From a virus: a stretch of DNA of 24,823 nt. A program made the position numbers and the translations under genes. Below are positions 13,639-21,692 of the stretch, piece by piece (the stretch's first letter is position 1; every line of letters begins with the position of its first letter). The DNA lies in IMG/VR virus record IMGVR_UViG_3300019776_000881, positions 1-24,823 of that record. One strand, written 5' to 3'. Below the pieces are notes generated by a model. It was not told the origin of the DNA. It was given only the letters and a program-made list of their open reading frames with translations, and searched no databases.

Positions 13639-14660
13639 TCAAACACTCCATTGCCACGGTAGATTGCCTTATTGCCCTTGGCGTCTGTGTAGGCTCTGCC
13701 GACGATAAACTTATCAGGAGTAGGCATGGGGTTTGGAGTAGCCTGCGGTGCGGCGGAGCGGGTGGCAGGCGTCGGCGCTGGCGAAGGAGTTGCGCTTGGC
13801 GTGGGAGATGGAGTGGCGGCCGGTTGTGCTGCTTGAGGCTCTTCGGAATTAGACCTCCGCACGGGGCGCAGGGAGATTTCAATGCGCTTGTCGTAGTCGC
13901 TTTTCTCCTTTTCCAGTTGAGTGCGCAGAGCCTTCACCTTTGTTCCCATCCACGGAGCGGCGGCGTAGTTGCCGGTTTGGGTGTCGTATTCCACCTTGTC
14001 GCCTTCGGTAAAATTAGTGAGAGCATCAAGGCGTGCGCCGAGATTTTCGCTCTGCATTTGCAGGCGCTTGATATTGTCCTCTTGCGTAGCCGAGAGCTTG
14101 GCTTGGCCGCGCACAGCTTCACCACTGGCTTCATTCCATGCCGGGAAACTGCGTCCGGTGAGCGGGTCGATCATCATTATTGTGCCATCTTCCGCTTTAT
14201 CTCTTTCCAACTTTACCGGCTCCGGTTGTTTATCTGCTTCAATTCGCTGGCCATTTGCAAAATACACCGAACGGCCATCGGGTAACGATACTGTTTGCAC
14301 CTGGTTGGCGCGGGAGCGTTTCACACTATCCTGGTAGATGCGCACGGCATTGTTGGAGGTAATCTGCCCGCCGGAAGACATGGCTGCGCGAACGACTTCC
14401 TTCTGGTGGGGAGACATGGCAGCCCACTGCGCTTTGCTGGTAATGCGAATGCGTTTGCCTGCGGCAAGTTGTGCAGCCAAGTTATCCAATGGCTCCTCTT
14501 CCTGCCCGTCCATGGCATCCATCGCACTGCCGACAGGTTGTTGCACTGCGGCGGGTTCGTTTGGGTCGAGAGCTATGAGCGCGTTGCCGGGGGCGATGAA
14601 TCCGTTCGGATCCGCCGACGGAAGAGGCCCGGAATAGTCGTTTTGTGAAGGGGAGGCCAT
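13635..14660 (-). CDS. Virion-core protein with Pro/Ser/Thr-rich linker, 341 aa
   Basis: A 341-residue protein of the late operon. Residues 1-65 are low-complexity, 65-110 are helical (TSKAQWAAMSPHQKEVVRAA), and 195-255 form a likely coiled coil. Residues 275-315 form a Pro/Ala/Ser/Thr-rich linker before a small C-terminal domain, VGRAYTDAKGNKAIYRGNG. That C-terminal pattern of 'G..Y.DA.GN.A.Y.GNG' is frequent at the ends of phage structural proteins. No Shine-Dalgarno is seen, and the stop overlaps the giant gene's ATG. By position it is an internal core or ejection protein; direct homology is not evident to me. Confidence 0.65.
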   Translation of the reverse strand: MASPSQNDYSGPLPSADPNGFIAPGNALIALDPNEPAAVQQPVGSAMDAMDGQEEEPLDNLAAQLAAGKRIRITSKAQWAAMSPHQKEVVRAAMSSGGQITSNNAVRIYQDSVKRSRANQVQTVSLPDGRSVYFANGQRIEADKQPEPVKLERDKAEDGTIMMIDPLTGRSFPAWNEASGEAVRGQAKLSATQEDNIKRLQMQSENLGARLDALTNFTEGDKVEYDTQTGNYAAAPWMGTKVKALRTQLEKEKSDYDKRIEISLRPVRRSNSEEPQAAQPAATPSPTPSATPSPAPTPATRSAAPQATPNPMPTPDKFIVGRAYTDAKGNKAIYRGNGVFE

Positions 14661-14682
14661 GGGGGTATTTTACTGACGGGTG

Positions 14683-15180
14683 TCAATCCTGCCAGATGTC
14701 AATGCCCTCGGCGACATCCACCGAGAGGGCGGGGTTGGAGCCGCCGCCACCACCGCCGAGGATTGCTTTCTCTTTGGCGAGTTGGAGGGCTTGGGTGTAT
14801 TGGTTGTTTTGCTGGGCCATTTGTCGCATGCTTTCAAGCTCGGCTTGGTGAGCCATTACTGCGCCGGACATTTTATTGGGGTTGCCTTTGGTTTCTTCGA
14901 GAGCTTTGCCAAGCGAAGCCTTGAATTTTTCGCCTTGGTCTCCGTAGTTGTCGGAGAGACTCATCATGGCTTGGCCGCTGGCCATGGATTGTTCCATCTT
15001 GGCGTTGTCGGTTTGGTTCTGCTCGATGCGTTTATTGACCATACCCATGGCTGTGTTGAAGGAGGAGGTAAGGGAGTTTTGGAAATTTGCTTGGCCTTGG
15101 GCGCGGATGTTGGTGGCGTTGTTGGCTCCTTGGGCGTAAATCTCGGCGGAGCGGTCGGTGACGGCGGGGGCGTATTGCAT
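14683..15180 (-). CDS. Helical virion protein, 165 aa
   Basis: A 165-residue protein from the ATG at 15180. The frame extends far upstream but only as an out-of-frame shadow of the TfuA gene. The N-terminal 60 residues (RSAEIYAQGANNATNIRAQG, Gln/Asn/Ala-rich) and the following helices are typical of podovirus internal virion proteins. There is a central acidic helical segment, a GGGGGG run about residue 146 and an acidic end, DVAEGIDIWQD. It starts nine bases after the TfuA stop, with no Shine-Dalgarno. Because no small gene lies between TfuA and this one, it is a physical neighbour and potential substrate of the YcaO-TfuA pair. Confidence 0.6.
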   Translation of the reverse strand: MQYAPAVTDRSAEIYAQGANNATNIRAQGQANFQNSLTSSFNTAMGMVNKRIEQNQTDNAKMEQSMASGQAMMSLSDNYGDQGEKFKASLGKALEETKGNPNKMSGAVMAHQAELESMRQMAQQNNQYTQALQLAKEKAILGGGGGGSNPALSVDVAEGIDIWQD

Positions 15181-15188
15181 GGGGGGGG

Positions 15189-16205
15189 TTAGGCGGGGTT
15201 GAGGAGTTTGTGGGCGAGGGTGAGTGGGACGGTATCGAAACAGGCTCCGGTGGCGGCGTGCCAATCGCGGGCGGCTTGGCGGAGGGCTTCGCGCTGGGCG
15301 TGGGCGAACCATTGCTGGTCGGTCCAGGCGTGGTCGGTGAGCCAGGCTTGCGCGGCGGTGGGGTCGGTGATGCCGAGGCGATGCCACATGCGGGTGCTGG
15401 CGGCGAAGATGTCTTCGGGGGTGGTGACGATGCCGAGGATCTGGGCCAACTCGGAGACGAGGTGGCGGTCGGTGGCGAGGGCGCGGTCGGCTTCGCTGGT
15501 GAGGTGGTGCTGGCGTTGGCCGTCGCCGGTTGGCAGGTCGTTGGCGAGGAGGGCAAGAAAATAGGCGCTGTGCGTGTGCTGGGGAGTGTCGCGCTGGAGG
15601 GGAGCGGCGACATGCTGGGCGTGGCGTATGGCTTCCTCGGCGTCGAGGGCTTTCTGGTCGCGGTAGTTCTCGCGGAGGAGGTCTGCTATGGGGCCGAGGG
15701 CTTGGCGCAGGCGAGGCCAACTGCGCTCGACATAGTAGATGCTGCGAGCAGCGGCGAGGATGCCTGCGAGGTCGGCTGCTGGCAGGAGGCCGTCGGCGAC
15801 GAGGCACTCGGCGGTGGCGCGGAGGTTGACGATTGGAATGGAGAGGGCGCGGTAGCCGTCTTCGGCATGGCCGTGGGCGAGGGCTACATCGGCATCGTCG
15901 GTGCAAGATTCGTCGGCATACCACCCGGAGATGATGCCGACGGGCTCGGCTCCGTAGCGGGCGCACTCGACGGCGCGGAGTGCGCCGAGGCTGCCTGCGC
16001 CGATGACGCGGCATCCTTGCTCGATGGCGAAGAGGATTTCCTTATGCCAAGGGGCGAGGCTTTGGTGAAAGAGGCCGTCGATGAGGAGGATGGTATCTGG
16101 ACCTTCCAGTGCGGCGGCGGCGATGTCGCCTTGCTGCGCGGGGGGGCGGAGGTCGGCATCGGCGGGGATATTTGCGGGGCGTGTGGGGCCGAGGAAGATT
16201 TTCAT
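15189..16205 (-). CDS. tfuA: TfuA-like protein, partner of YcaO in thioamide formation
   Basis: A 338-residue protein from the ATG at 16205, chosen because AGGAGG lies just upstream and the ATG overlaps the YcaO stop (ATGA). TfuA signatures are in the N-terminal domain: GDIAAAAL (26-33), IDGLFHQSLAPWHKEIL (42-58), the core motif GAGSLGALRAVEC (69-81), the acidic DDADVALAHG (103-112) and IPIVNLRAT (123-131). Residues 140-338 form a helical extension not usually needed for the family. TfuA proteins assist YcaO in replacing a backbone carbonyl oxygen with sulphur, probably by delivering or liberating sulphide. The gene is within the phage late operon, between YcaO and a 165-aa virion protein. 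Identity is well supported; substrate unknown. Confidence 0.85.
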   Translation of the reverse strand: MKIFLGPTRPANIPADADLRPPAQQGDIAAAALEGPDTILLIDGLFHQSLAPWHKEILFAIEQGCRVIGAGSLGALRAVECARYGAEPVGIISGWYADESCTDDADVALAHGHAEDGYRALSIPIVNLRATAECLVADGLLPAADLAGILAAARSIYYVERSWPRLRQALGPIADLLRENYRDQKALDAEEAIRHAQHVAAPLQRDTPQHTHSAYFLALLANDLPTGDGQRQHHLTSEADRALATDRHLVSELAQILGIVTTPEDIFAASTRMWHRLGITDPTAAQAWLTDHAWTDQQWFAHAQREALRQAARDWHAATGACFDTVPLTLAHKLLNPA

Positions 16206-17377
16206 TTGGCCCTCCTGGCGCGGTGGCCTGGTTGCGAGTAGTCGAAGGTGTAGCCTTCCAGCGTAGGGGTTATGACTCGCACGACGCTGCATGGGTAGTC
16301 GTGCGTGAACTCATAGACGAGTGGCTCGGGTATACCGGCGGCATCGAGGAGATCGAGGAGCGTGTCTATGTCTGCCTCAAAGGTGTCGCAAGAGCGGTCG
16401 GGATGGGTGTTTGCGCTGGTGGTGGCGTGCTTGTAGAGGCGGGCAAGGATGGCGGAGGAGTCGGTGGCTTTGACCTTCTCGTAGCGGGCGTGGAGAAAGT
16501 CATCGCGGCTCCCGGCGATCCATACTGCGCGGGCTTGGATGGTCTCGGTGAGAGCGCGGGCTTGGGCTACTGCTGGATCGAGGTGGGCGGCGTAGCCTTT
16601 ATTGACTCCACAGCCGCTCTCGCAGTCGATGAGGTAGGCTATGTAGGTGGGCAGGCCGATGTCGCTGGTGACATCGAGCAGGACGGGGGTGATGTCGGCG
16701 TCGCGCAGTGTGCGGACGAGGCGGGCTACGGTGGGGTCGGTGATGGTGTCGAGATCGACACGGGGGAAATCTTGTAGCCTGTGCTGGGCGATGGCTGTGG
16801 CATCGCGTTCGATGCACTCGTAGAGGCCACCGGCGACGGCTTCGGCGTAGGTGTTGCCGGAGGAGAGGCCGTTGCTTGTGTAGGCAAATGGCAGGCTGGT
16901 AAGCGGAGCGGTGTCAGGTCGGGCGAGGAGGCGCACGGTGTCGGCGGGCACCATGCGGGCGGATCCACTCTGTAGGCCGCGCACCTCGGTCCACGGCATG
17001 AGGGCGTGGGGGTGAAAGACAGCTCCCTTGGAGAGTGGCAGGCGGGTCTCGGCTTTGTCACCGAGCTGCGCTGCGGTGGCGAGGATATGCCGAGGGCGGC
17101 TGGTCTCGCCGACATGGCGCTCGAAGCCTTCCATCATGGCCGAGCATTTCGCTGCGGCAGGGGTGGCTCCTTTGCCGGAATCCACGGCCAGCACTATGGC
17201 ATCGGGCCGGATGCACTGGGCGACACAGATACCGATGCGGTCGAGCCCAGTGATCTCGGCAAGGCGGGTAATGCCTGCGGCGTGAAAGTGCGGCCGCATG
17301 CGCTCGAGTGTTTGCTCTGGCGTGCAGGCGCGGTGGGCTCCTTCGAGTCGGATTTTCTCTGTTAGTTCCAAGACCAT
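16202..17377 (-). CDS. ycaO: YcaO-domain protein (ATP-dependent backbone-modifying enzyme)
   Basis: A 391-residue YcaO protein from the ATG at 17377; a longer frame to 17521 lies over the upstream virion gene and is Arg/Pro/His-rich shadow. ATP-binding motifs are intact: SGKGATPAAAKCSAMMEGFE (67-86), TSNGLSSGNTYAEA with GLYECIERD (167-192), and LTETIQARAVWIAGSRDD (276-293). The end, RVITPTLEG...SQPGHRARRA, fits the usual C-terminal region. YcaO enzymes phosphorylate a backbone amide oxygen so that a nucleophile can attack; with TfuA the product is a thioamide. The gene overlaps the virion-core gene by 16 bases and TfuA by four. Nearby Cys residues could be structural. No leader-binding RRE domain or precursor gene is apparent. 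Confidence 0.9.
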   Translation of the reverse strand: MVLELTEKIRLEGAHRACTPEQTLERMRPHFHAAGITRLAEITGLDRIGICVAQCIRPDAIVLAVDSGKGATPAAAKCSAMMEGFERHVGETSRPRHILATAAQLGDKAETRLPLSKGAVFHPHALMPWTEVRGLQSGSARMVPADTVRLLARPDTAPLTSLPFAYTSNGLSSGNTYAEAVAGGLYECIERDATAIAQHRLQDFPRVDLDTITDPTVARLVRTLRDADITPVLLDVTSDIGLPTYIAYLIDCESGCGVNKGYAAHLDPAVAQARALTETIQARAVWIAGSRDDFLHARYEKVKATDSSAILARLYKHATTSANTHPDRSCDTFEADIDTLLDLLDAAGIPEPLVYEFTHDYPCSVVRVITPTLEGYTFDYSQPGHRARRAK

Positions 17378-18537
17378 TGAAGGGTGCGGAGCGTGAGGCG
17401 GGCGATGAGGCGGCGAAGTGGCGTGGTGATGGCGGCGGCGATGGATTGGCCGTGCTGGCAGTAGAGGCGGATCGTGCGGTCGCTGGCATGGCGGAGCATG
17501 GCGCGGCGGTATTCCACCCAACGAGTAGTGACCGTGCCGAAGGCGGCGCGGGCTACCCAGCAGGCGGCTGCGGCGGCTCCGATGACGGCGCTGGCTCCCA
17601 TGGCCGCTCCGTGAAGGCCGGAATTGGCAGCATTGTCGCTGGCCCTGGCTCCCATGTAGGCGCTCTGGAGGGAGGCGTTGTTGTTTTGCACGGTGTTCCA
17701 GCGGGAGTCGAGCATGGAGGCGTTGACTCCGGCGACATTGCCGGCCATCTGGTTGGCGCTGTTGTAGGTGTTCCCTATCATCTGACCGCTTTGGCCGAGC
17801 GTGCTGCCTCCCATCCCGAGGGCGGGGTTCATGGCTCGGGCGTAGGGGTCAATGGTGATGTTAGCACCGGCGAGGCTGCTGCGGAGGTTGGCTTGGTTCA
17901 TCCTGGTGTTGGCGGACTGGCCGAGGACGGTGCCGACTTGGCCGATGCGGTTGTGGCGGTTGCCGACGAGCATTTGGTTGGTGGATCCAGCAAAGTTGCG
18001 GCGACTCGCTTCGCGCTCGGTGGCGTAGGCATCGCGGTTGAGGACTTCGGCGGCGAGGGCTCCAGTGCCAACTCCAAGGCCACGGGCAGCCATCCCGGCG
18101 CGGGCTTGCTGGGTGGCTTGGCGTTCCTGCTCGGGGCTGAGAGAGCGGCCGAGGGCGAGTTCGCTGGTGGCTTGGCGCTGTAGCTCGCGCTCGATGTCGG
18201 TGCCTTCGAGGTCGCGGGCGGCTTGGTAGCCGAGCTGCTCAGTGTAGTCGCCGATGCGGCCAAGTTGGCCCACCTGCTCTTCGGCTGCAATGAGTTGGTC
18301 GGTGGCGCGTTTTGTGTAGGCGTTGTTGTTGCCAGAGAGGCTATTGGAGAGTTTGCCAATCGTGCCGAGTTGAAGCTTTTCAAGCTTTGGATAGGCTTCG
18401 ATCTGCGCGTTGAGTTGGTCGCGGTATTGCTCTTTTGCAGCTTTGCTGGATTGCGCCATCATGGCGCCGTAGTCGATAGGCTGCGCTTGGGGAGGAGCGG
18501 CTTGCGGCTTGGGTTTTTCTGCTGAACTACCTCCCAT
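17362..18537 (-). CDS. Virion-core/internal protein, 391 aa
   Basis: A 391-residue protein with an Ala/Pro-rich start (GGSSAEKPKPQAAPPQAQP), then long helical, Gln/Asn/Ala-rich segments to residue 320, a hydrophobic Ala-rich stretch (about 312-327) and a basic C-terminus. The segment ACWVARAAFG...RWVEYRRAML, about residues 327-348, recalls the conserved ending found in many phage internal or tail proteins. Such proteins form the T7 gp14-like layer of the ejection apparatus, an assignment made from composition and order. The last 16 bases overlap YcaO, so expression of the two is tied. Its ATG overlaps the stop of the 121-aa gene. It is a candidate thioamidation target by proximity only. Confidence 0.65.
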   Translation of the reverse strand: MGGSSAEKPKPQAAPPQAQPIDYGAMMAQSSKAAKEQYRDQLNAQIEAYPKLEKLQLGTIGKLSNSLSGNNNAYTKRATDQLIAAEEQVGQLGRIGDYTEQLGYQAARDLEGTDIERELQRQATSELALGRSLSPEQERQATQQARAGMAARGLGVGTGALAAEVLNRDAYATEREASRRNFAGSTNQMLVGNRHNRIGQVGTVLGQSANTRMNQANLRSSLAGANITIDPYARAMNPALGMGGSTLGQSGQMIGNTYNSANQMAGNVAGVNASMLDSRWNTVQNNNASLQSAYMGARASDNAANSGLHGAAMGASAVIGAAAAACWVARAAFGTVTTRWVEYRRAMLRHASDRTIRLYCQHGQSIAAAITTPLRRLIARLTLRTLQWSWN

Positions 18538-18902
18538 TACGCTACCCTCCCTTCAATGAAACCAACACGGCGGGCGAGTTTAGTCCACGGGTAGGCGTGA
18601 GGTTGGAAGGAATTGCGGCGGTGCCAGATGGCCCACTCTTGGGGGTGCGTGGCTAGGCGGAGAAATTCGCGGACGGGGTTCGCGTGGCCGACCGAGGCGG
18701 CCAGCTCGACGAACCAGGCGTTGGGGGGGAGGTCGTAGGTCATGGTGTTAGTGTCTGGGGAGTAGTGGACTTCGTGGGCGAGGAGGAAGACTTGCGGGGT
18801 GGTGAAAACGAGGCCGTTGGCCATGTGCCAGGCGAGCAGGGATTCGAAGGGTTCGGTGGTGTGTTCGTCATGCCAGTTGCGGGCGCGTTCCCAGGGGAGC
18901 AT
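18537..18902 (-). CDS. Uncharacterised 121-aa late protein
   Basis: A 121-residue protein from the ATG at 18902, which overlaps the stop of the collar-fibre gene as TAATG; the frame could begin five codons earlier. It is rich in Trp and His, with WHDEHTTEPFESLLAWHMANG near residues 10-30, NAWFVELAASVG in the middle, and EWAIWHRR toward the end. It looks like a compact alpha/beta protein. I do not recognise a family. Its place between fibre and core genes suggests a tail-assembly or minor structural role. Confidence 0.55.
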   Translation of the reverse strand: MLPWERARNWHDEHTTEPFESLLAWHMANGLVFTTPQVFLLAHEVHYSPDTNTMTYDLPPNAWFVELAASVGHANPVREFLRLATHPQEWAIWHRRNSFQPHAYPWTKLARRVGFIEGRVA

Positions 18903-19582
18903 TAGGCTTTGATGCAATACAACATGGCGATGTTGCGCGGGCGGGTTTCAGTGTTTCCAGCAGGGGATTGGCTGGAGGTGGTAAATAGGTGCTGGTGGCG
19001 GGTGGATGCGCCGCCAGTTGCATCTGTATAACGAGAATTATTTAATCCTGGCCCGTTTCCGCCTGCCTCTCGAAAATTACCATTATTGGGAGAATACTGG
19101 GAAAAAGCATGCGTATGATCCGGCGAGTCATTGCCAGTAGTTCCAGAATGCGTGTGGCTGATAACACCATCAGCTTGCTTTGCTCCAAAAGTTCCGCTGG
19201 CCGTCCCATCTGTATTAGTTCCACTGCCACGCACGAAATATCCGCGTAAATCTGGGAGGTGGAATGTCGTGTTTCCATCACCTGTTCCGTAGGTTGTTCC
19301 AATGGCCGCAAACAAAGCGGAGTAGGTCGTTCTTGAAACTGTTGATCCATTGGCGGCCAACCACCCGCTCGGCGCGGAGTTCATGGCAAAAGCTTGCACG
19401 GCACCGGATGGGATCAATGCCTGCTGGACAACGGCGGCAAGTTTAGAAAATGCAATAGCAGCCGTTGGAGAAATGTCAGAATCACCAATATTAGAAATAA
19501 CCGGCGTAGCCGCCGAGTTAATCTTCGCCGGGGTGACGATTTCGTTGTTTTGGAAAGTGTATCCTGGAGTAACGGTTGCCAT
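18902..19582 (-). CDS. Tail fibre with phage tail-collar domain
   Basis: A 226-residue protein. The phage tail-collar (microcystin-dependent-protein type) domain begins about residue 58 with PSGAVQAFAMNSAPSGWLAA and includes FHLPDLRGYFVRGSG around residues 105-120. A His/Gly/Ser/Asn-rich region with metal-binding-like HTHSG, HTHAF and HQH motifs follows, then the typical end RPRNIAMLYCIKA. Such proteins form short fibre tips that contact the cell surface. The first 55 residues (NNEIVTPAKINSAATPVISN) resemble an attachment segment. The A-rich leader before the ATG contains a 14-bp direct repeat instead of a Shine-Dalgarno. Confidence 0.85.
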   Translation of the reverse strand: MATVTPGYTFQNNEIVTPAKINSAATPVISNIGDSDISPTAAIAFSKLAAVVQQALIPSGAVQAFAMNSAPSGWLAANGSTVSRTTYSALFAAIGTTYGTGDGNTTFHLPDLRGYFVRGSGTNTDGTASGTFGAKQADGVISHTHSGTTGNDSPDHTHAFSQYSPNNGNFREAGGNGPGLNNSRYTDATGGASTRHQHLFTTSSQSPAGNTETRPRNIAMLYCIKA

Positions 19583-19583
19583 C

Positions 19584-19618
19584 TTTAGTTTTCAGTTTTC
19601 AGAGTTTAGTTTTCAGTT
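19584..19618. repeat. 14-bp direct repeat in the collar-fibre leader
   Basis: TTTAGTTTTCAGTT occurs at 19584-19597 and 19605-19618, a 21-bp period, on the plus-strand reading. The second copy reaches into the stop of the nozzle gene. The minus-strand transcript would be an A-rich, unstructured leader just before the fibre ATG at 19582. Confidence 0.5.
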
Positions 19619-21692
19619 AATTCAGCGTGCGGGTTTCGGTGCTGACCGGCCCGCTGATTGTCGCCTCGGCGGTGAGGGTGCGGAGGATGGGGCGGCCGGA
19701 GGTGGTGCGGAAGCGGAGGTCGAGGGCGGTTGCCTTGCAGCGCAGCGGAGCCTTCAGCGTGTAGTCCTCTTGGTCGGCAGTGGTGTTCACCAGAGAGGCG
19801 ATCTGGAAATCGGCGTCAAAATCCGTCGTCACCGCATCCAGTATGCAGGCGCTTCCGGCGGGCAGAACGACGCTGGCTTTGGTGCGGGTCAGGCGTTTGG
19901 CGTTGAGGCTGCCCCATCCATAGCGGCGCGTCAGGAGACTGCCGAGGACAGGTGTGCTGCCGAGGCCGCTTTGGGTATCGTCGGCGCCGGTCTCTTGCTC
20001 ATCGAGGAGGAAGAGCTTGCCGGTGGTGGTAGCCGCGAAGAGGCGGCGTTGTGTGCCGTAGTCGGAGACGAGTAGGCGGTTCAGCGGGAATCCGTAGATG
20101 TCTTTGGTTTCCCACTGCTGGTTGAGCATGTTGAAGGCGAAGAGTGCGTTCGGATCGGTGCTGCTGCCGAGCGGCACGGCGAGGTAGTAGCGGTTCGCAA
20201 AATAAATGCCATTGCTCAGGTGCGCTGCCGGGGCGTTGATCTCGGCGATGAGGTCGGCGATGGGGTCCGAAAGTGTTTGCGTGCTGCCGCGCAGCTTGAG
20301 GTCGAATTGATTGTCCAGCCGGTAAACGCCATTGTCGCTGAGGAAAAACACATACACGCCTGCGGTGGCGATGCTGCGCTTGGCCGAGCAGCCGATCTCG
20401 TCAGTGAGGAGTTGCAGGCTGGAATTGGCGGGGTCAATCGAGACGCCATCCGCGCCGATGGCTGCCGTGGCCAGCCAGATGGATTTGCGGCAGAAGACCA
20501 GCACTTGCCCCTCGGCATAGGGGTGCAGAGCCACGATGTAGTCGTTCGAGCCAGAGTTCGCCCGGAATGCCTTGCTCACAGGGTCGTAGGTCTCGGCGTC
20601 GAAGACATCGGAAATCAACACCTCATCGCGGTTGCGGGCGATTACGAGTTGGTTGTTGTAGTAGGTCGCCGTGCTGGTGCTGGGCAGGCGCGAGTAGGTC
20701 ACGCCGACCGGATGCGAACCCTGCGCGACGCGGGCAAAACCATTTGCCAGGATGCCATTCCACACCAAGGCAGGTTGGACACGCTGGGAAATAATCGTGC
20801 CGCTGGCAGAAGCCGCTGTGGCGGATGGAACAGAAAACGAAAACTGCGTAGAGGAAATCCGCGTCACCTCAAAGTCGGCGAGATACCCCGCCTCCCCTGC
20901 CCCGCTGATGCGCACCACCTCGCCGGTCTGGTAAGGGTGCGTGCCAAGCGTGGTGGCCGTGGCCGTGCCGCTTGCCTGCGTGAGCGTCTGGAGGCGGATC
21001 AGCGACTCCTCGCGGGTGCGCAGCAGGTAGAGCTTGTCAAAGGCTTGAATGACCTCGATGTCGTCGCCAGCGACCAGCGTGTCGGTATTGGGAAGCTGGA
21101 TCGTCTGGAGATTGGCCCCGTCGCGCCAGAGGTAAACAGAGTTCGGCCCGGCAAGGACGATGTATTCGTTGGAATTATCCAATCGCGGCGAGGAGTAAAT
21201 GCCAGCGCCGATGATGCCGCCGGTGTAGGTCGTTTGAACGATAGGCCCTTTGTTGGCCACAAGCGTTCCGGTGGCGTTTGCGCCGGGGTCGGCAGCCATC
21301 GTGTAGGTGAAGGTATTTGCGTCGGTGGCCGTGATGTAGAAGTCGCCGTTGTATTGCGAGGGCGAGGCTCCGCGAATGTTGATGCGGTCGCCGGTGGCGT
21401 AGCCATGCGCGGCGAGAGTGGCCGTGGCCGTGAGGTTGCCGCTTCCGCCGCGAGTCAATGAGGAGATTGTTTTGTCCGTGCCGAGCTGGAAGGGAACGGT
21501 CAGCGCCTCGCCAATGTAGCCGATGGATTCCCCCAGCCGCTTGGCTCCTTTGCGCGTCTGCGCCACGCCACGGTCGAGTCGCATGTTCTCGGCGTATTGG
21601 ACCATGCCCGGCTGGAGTTGCAGCGGGTTCAAGCGGGAGGCCATGCCGAGGAATCCGGCATCGCCTTCTGTTATGGTCTGGTCATCGGGCAT
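19617..21692 (-). CDS. Tail nozzle/tail tubular-like structural protein
   Basis: A 691-residue protein. The N-terminus (ASRLNPLQLQPGMVQYAENM, about residues 18-37, then RGVAQTRKGAKR) is typical of phage proteins of the T7 gp12/tail-nozzle kind, which begin with a description of 'locations and constants' strands. Two inserted beta domains of the FCCH type are seen: one near 84-145 (GYATGDRINIRGAS), the other near 241-301 (PYQTGEVVRISGAG). The remaining sequence has repeated beta strands resembling a propeller (VYLWRDG, YRLDNQFDL, KLFLLDEQ). It would close the portal and form the lower tail tube. AAGG lies just before the ATG, which abuts the previous stop. Confidence 0.7.
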   Translation of the reverse strand: MPDDQTITEGDAGFLGMASRLNPLQLQPGMVQYAENMRLDRGVAQTRKGAKRLGESIGYIGEALTVPFQLGTDKTISSLTRGGSGNLTATATLAAHGYATGDRINIRGASPSQYNGDFYITATDANTFTYTMAADPGANATGTLVANKGPIVQTTYTGGIIGAGIYSSPRLDNSNEYIVLAGPNSVYLWRDGANLQTIQLPNTDTLVAGDDIEVIQAFDKLYLLRTREESLIRLQTLTQASGTATATTLGTHPYQTGEVVRISGAGEAGYLADFEVTRISSTQFSFSVPSATAASASGTIISQRVQPALVWNGILANGFARVAQGSHPVGVTYSRLPSTSTATYYNNQLVIARNRDEVLISDVFDAETYDPVSKAFRANSGSNDYIVALHPYAEGQVLVFCRKSIWLATAAIGADGVSIDPANSSLQLLTDEIGCSAKRSIATAGVYVFFLSDNGVYRLDNQFDLKLRGSTQTLSDPIADLIAEINAPAAHLSNGIYFANRYYLAVPLGSSTDPNALFAFNMLNQQWETKDIYGFPLNRLLVSDYGTQRRLFAATTTGKLFLLDEQETGADDTQSGLGSTPVLGSLLTRRYGWGSLNAKRLTRTKASVVLPAGSACILDAVTTDFDADFQIASLVNTTADQEDYTLKAPLRCKATALDLRFRTTSGRPILRTLTAEATISGPVSTETRTLN

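Noticed and set aside
15181-16014. 278-residue N-terminal extension of the 165-aa virion protein
   Set aside because: Arg/Pro-rich frame lying over TfuA; shadow of the real gene.
15210-16241. A 343-codon plus-strand frame opposite TfuA
   Set aside because: Low-complexity Gly/Glu/Ala composition and no recognisable motif, while the minus strand encodes conserved TfuA motifs.
17378-17521. 48-residue N-terminal extension of YcaO
   Set aside because: Arg/Pro/His-rich and overlapping the coding end of the 391-aa virion gene; homology begins only after the ATG at 17377.
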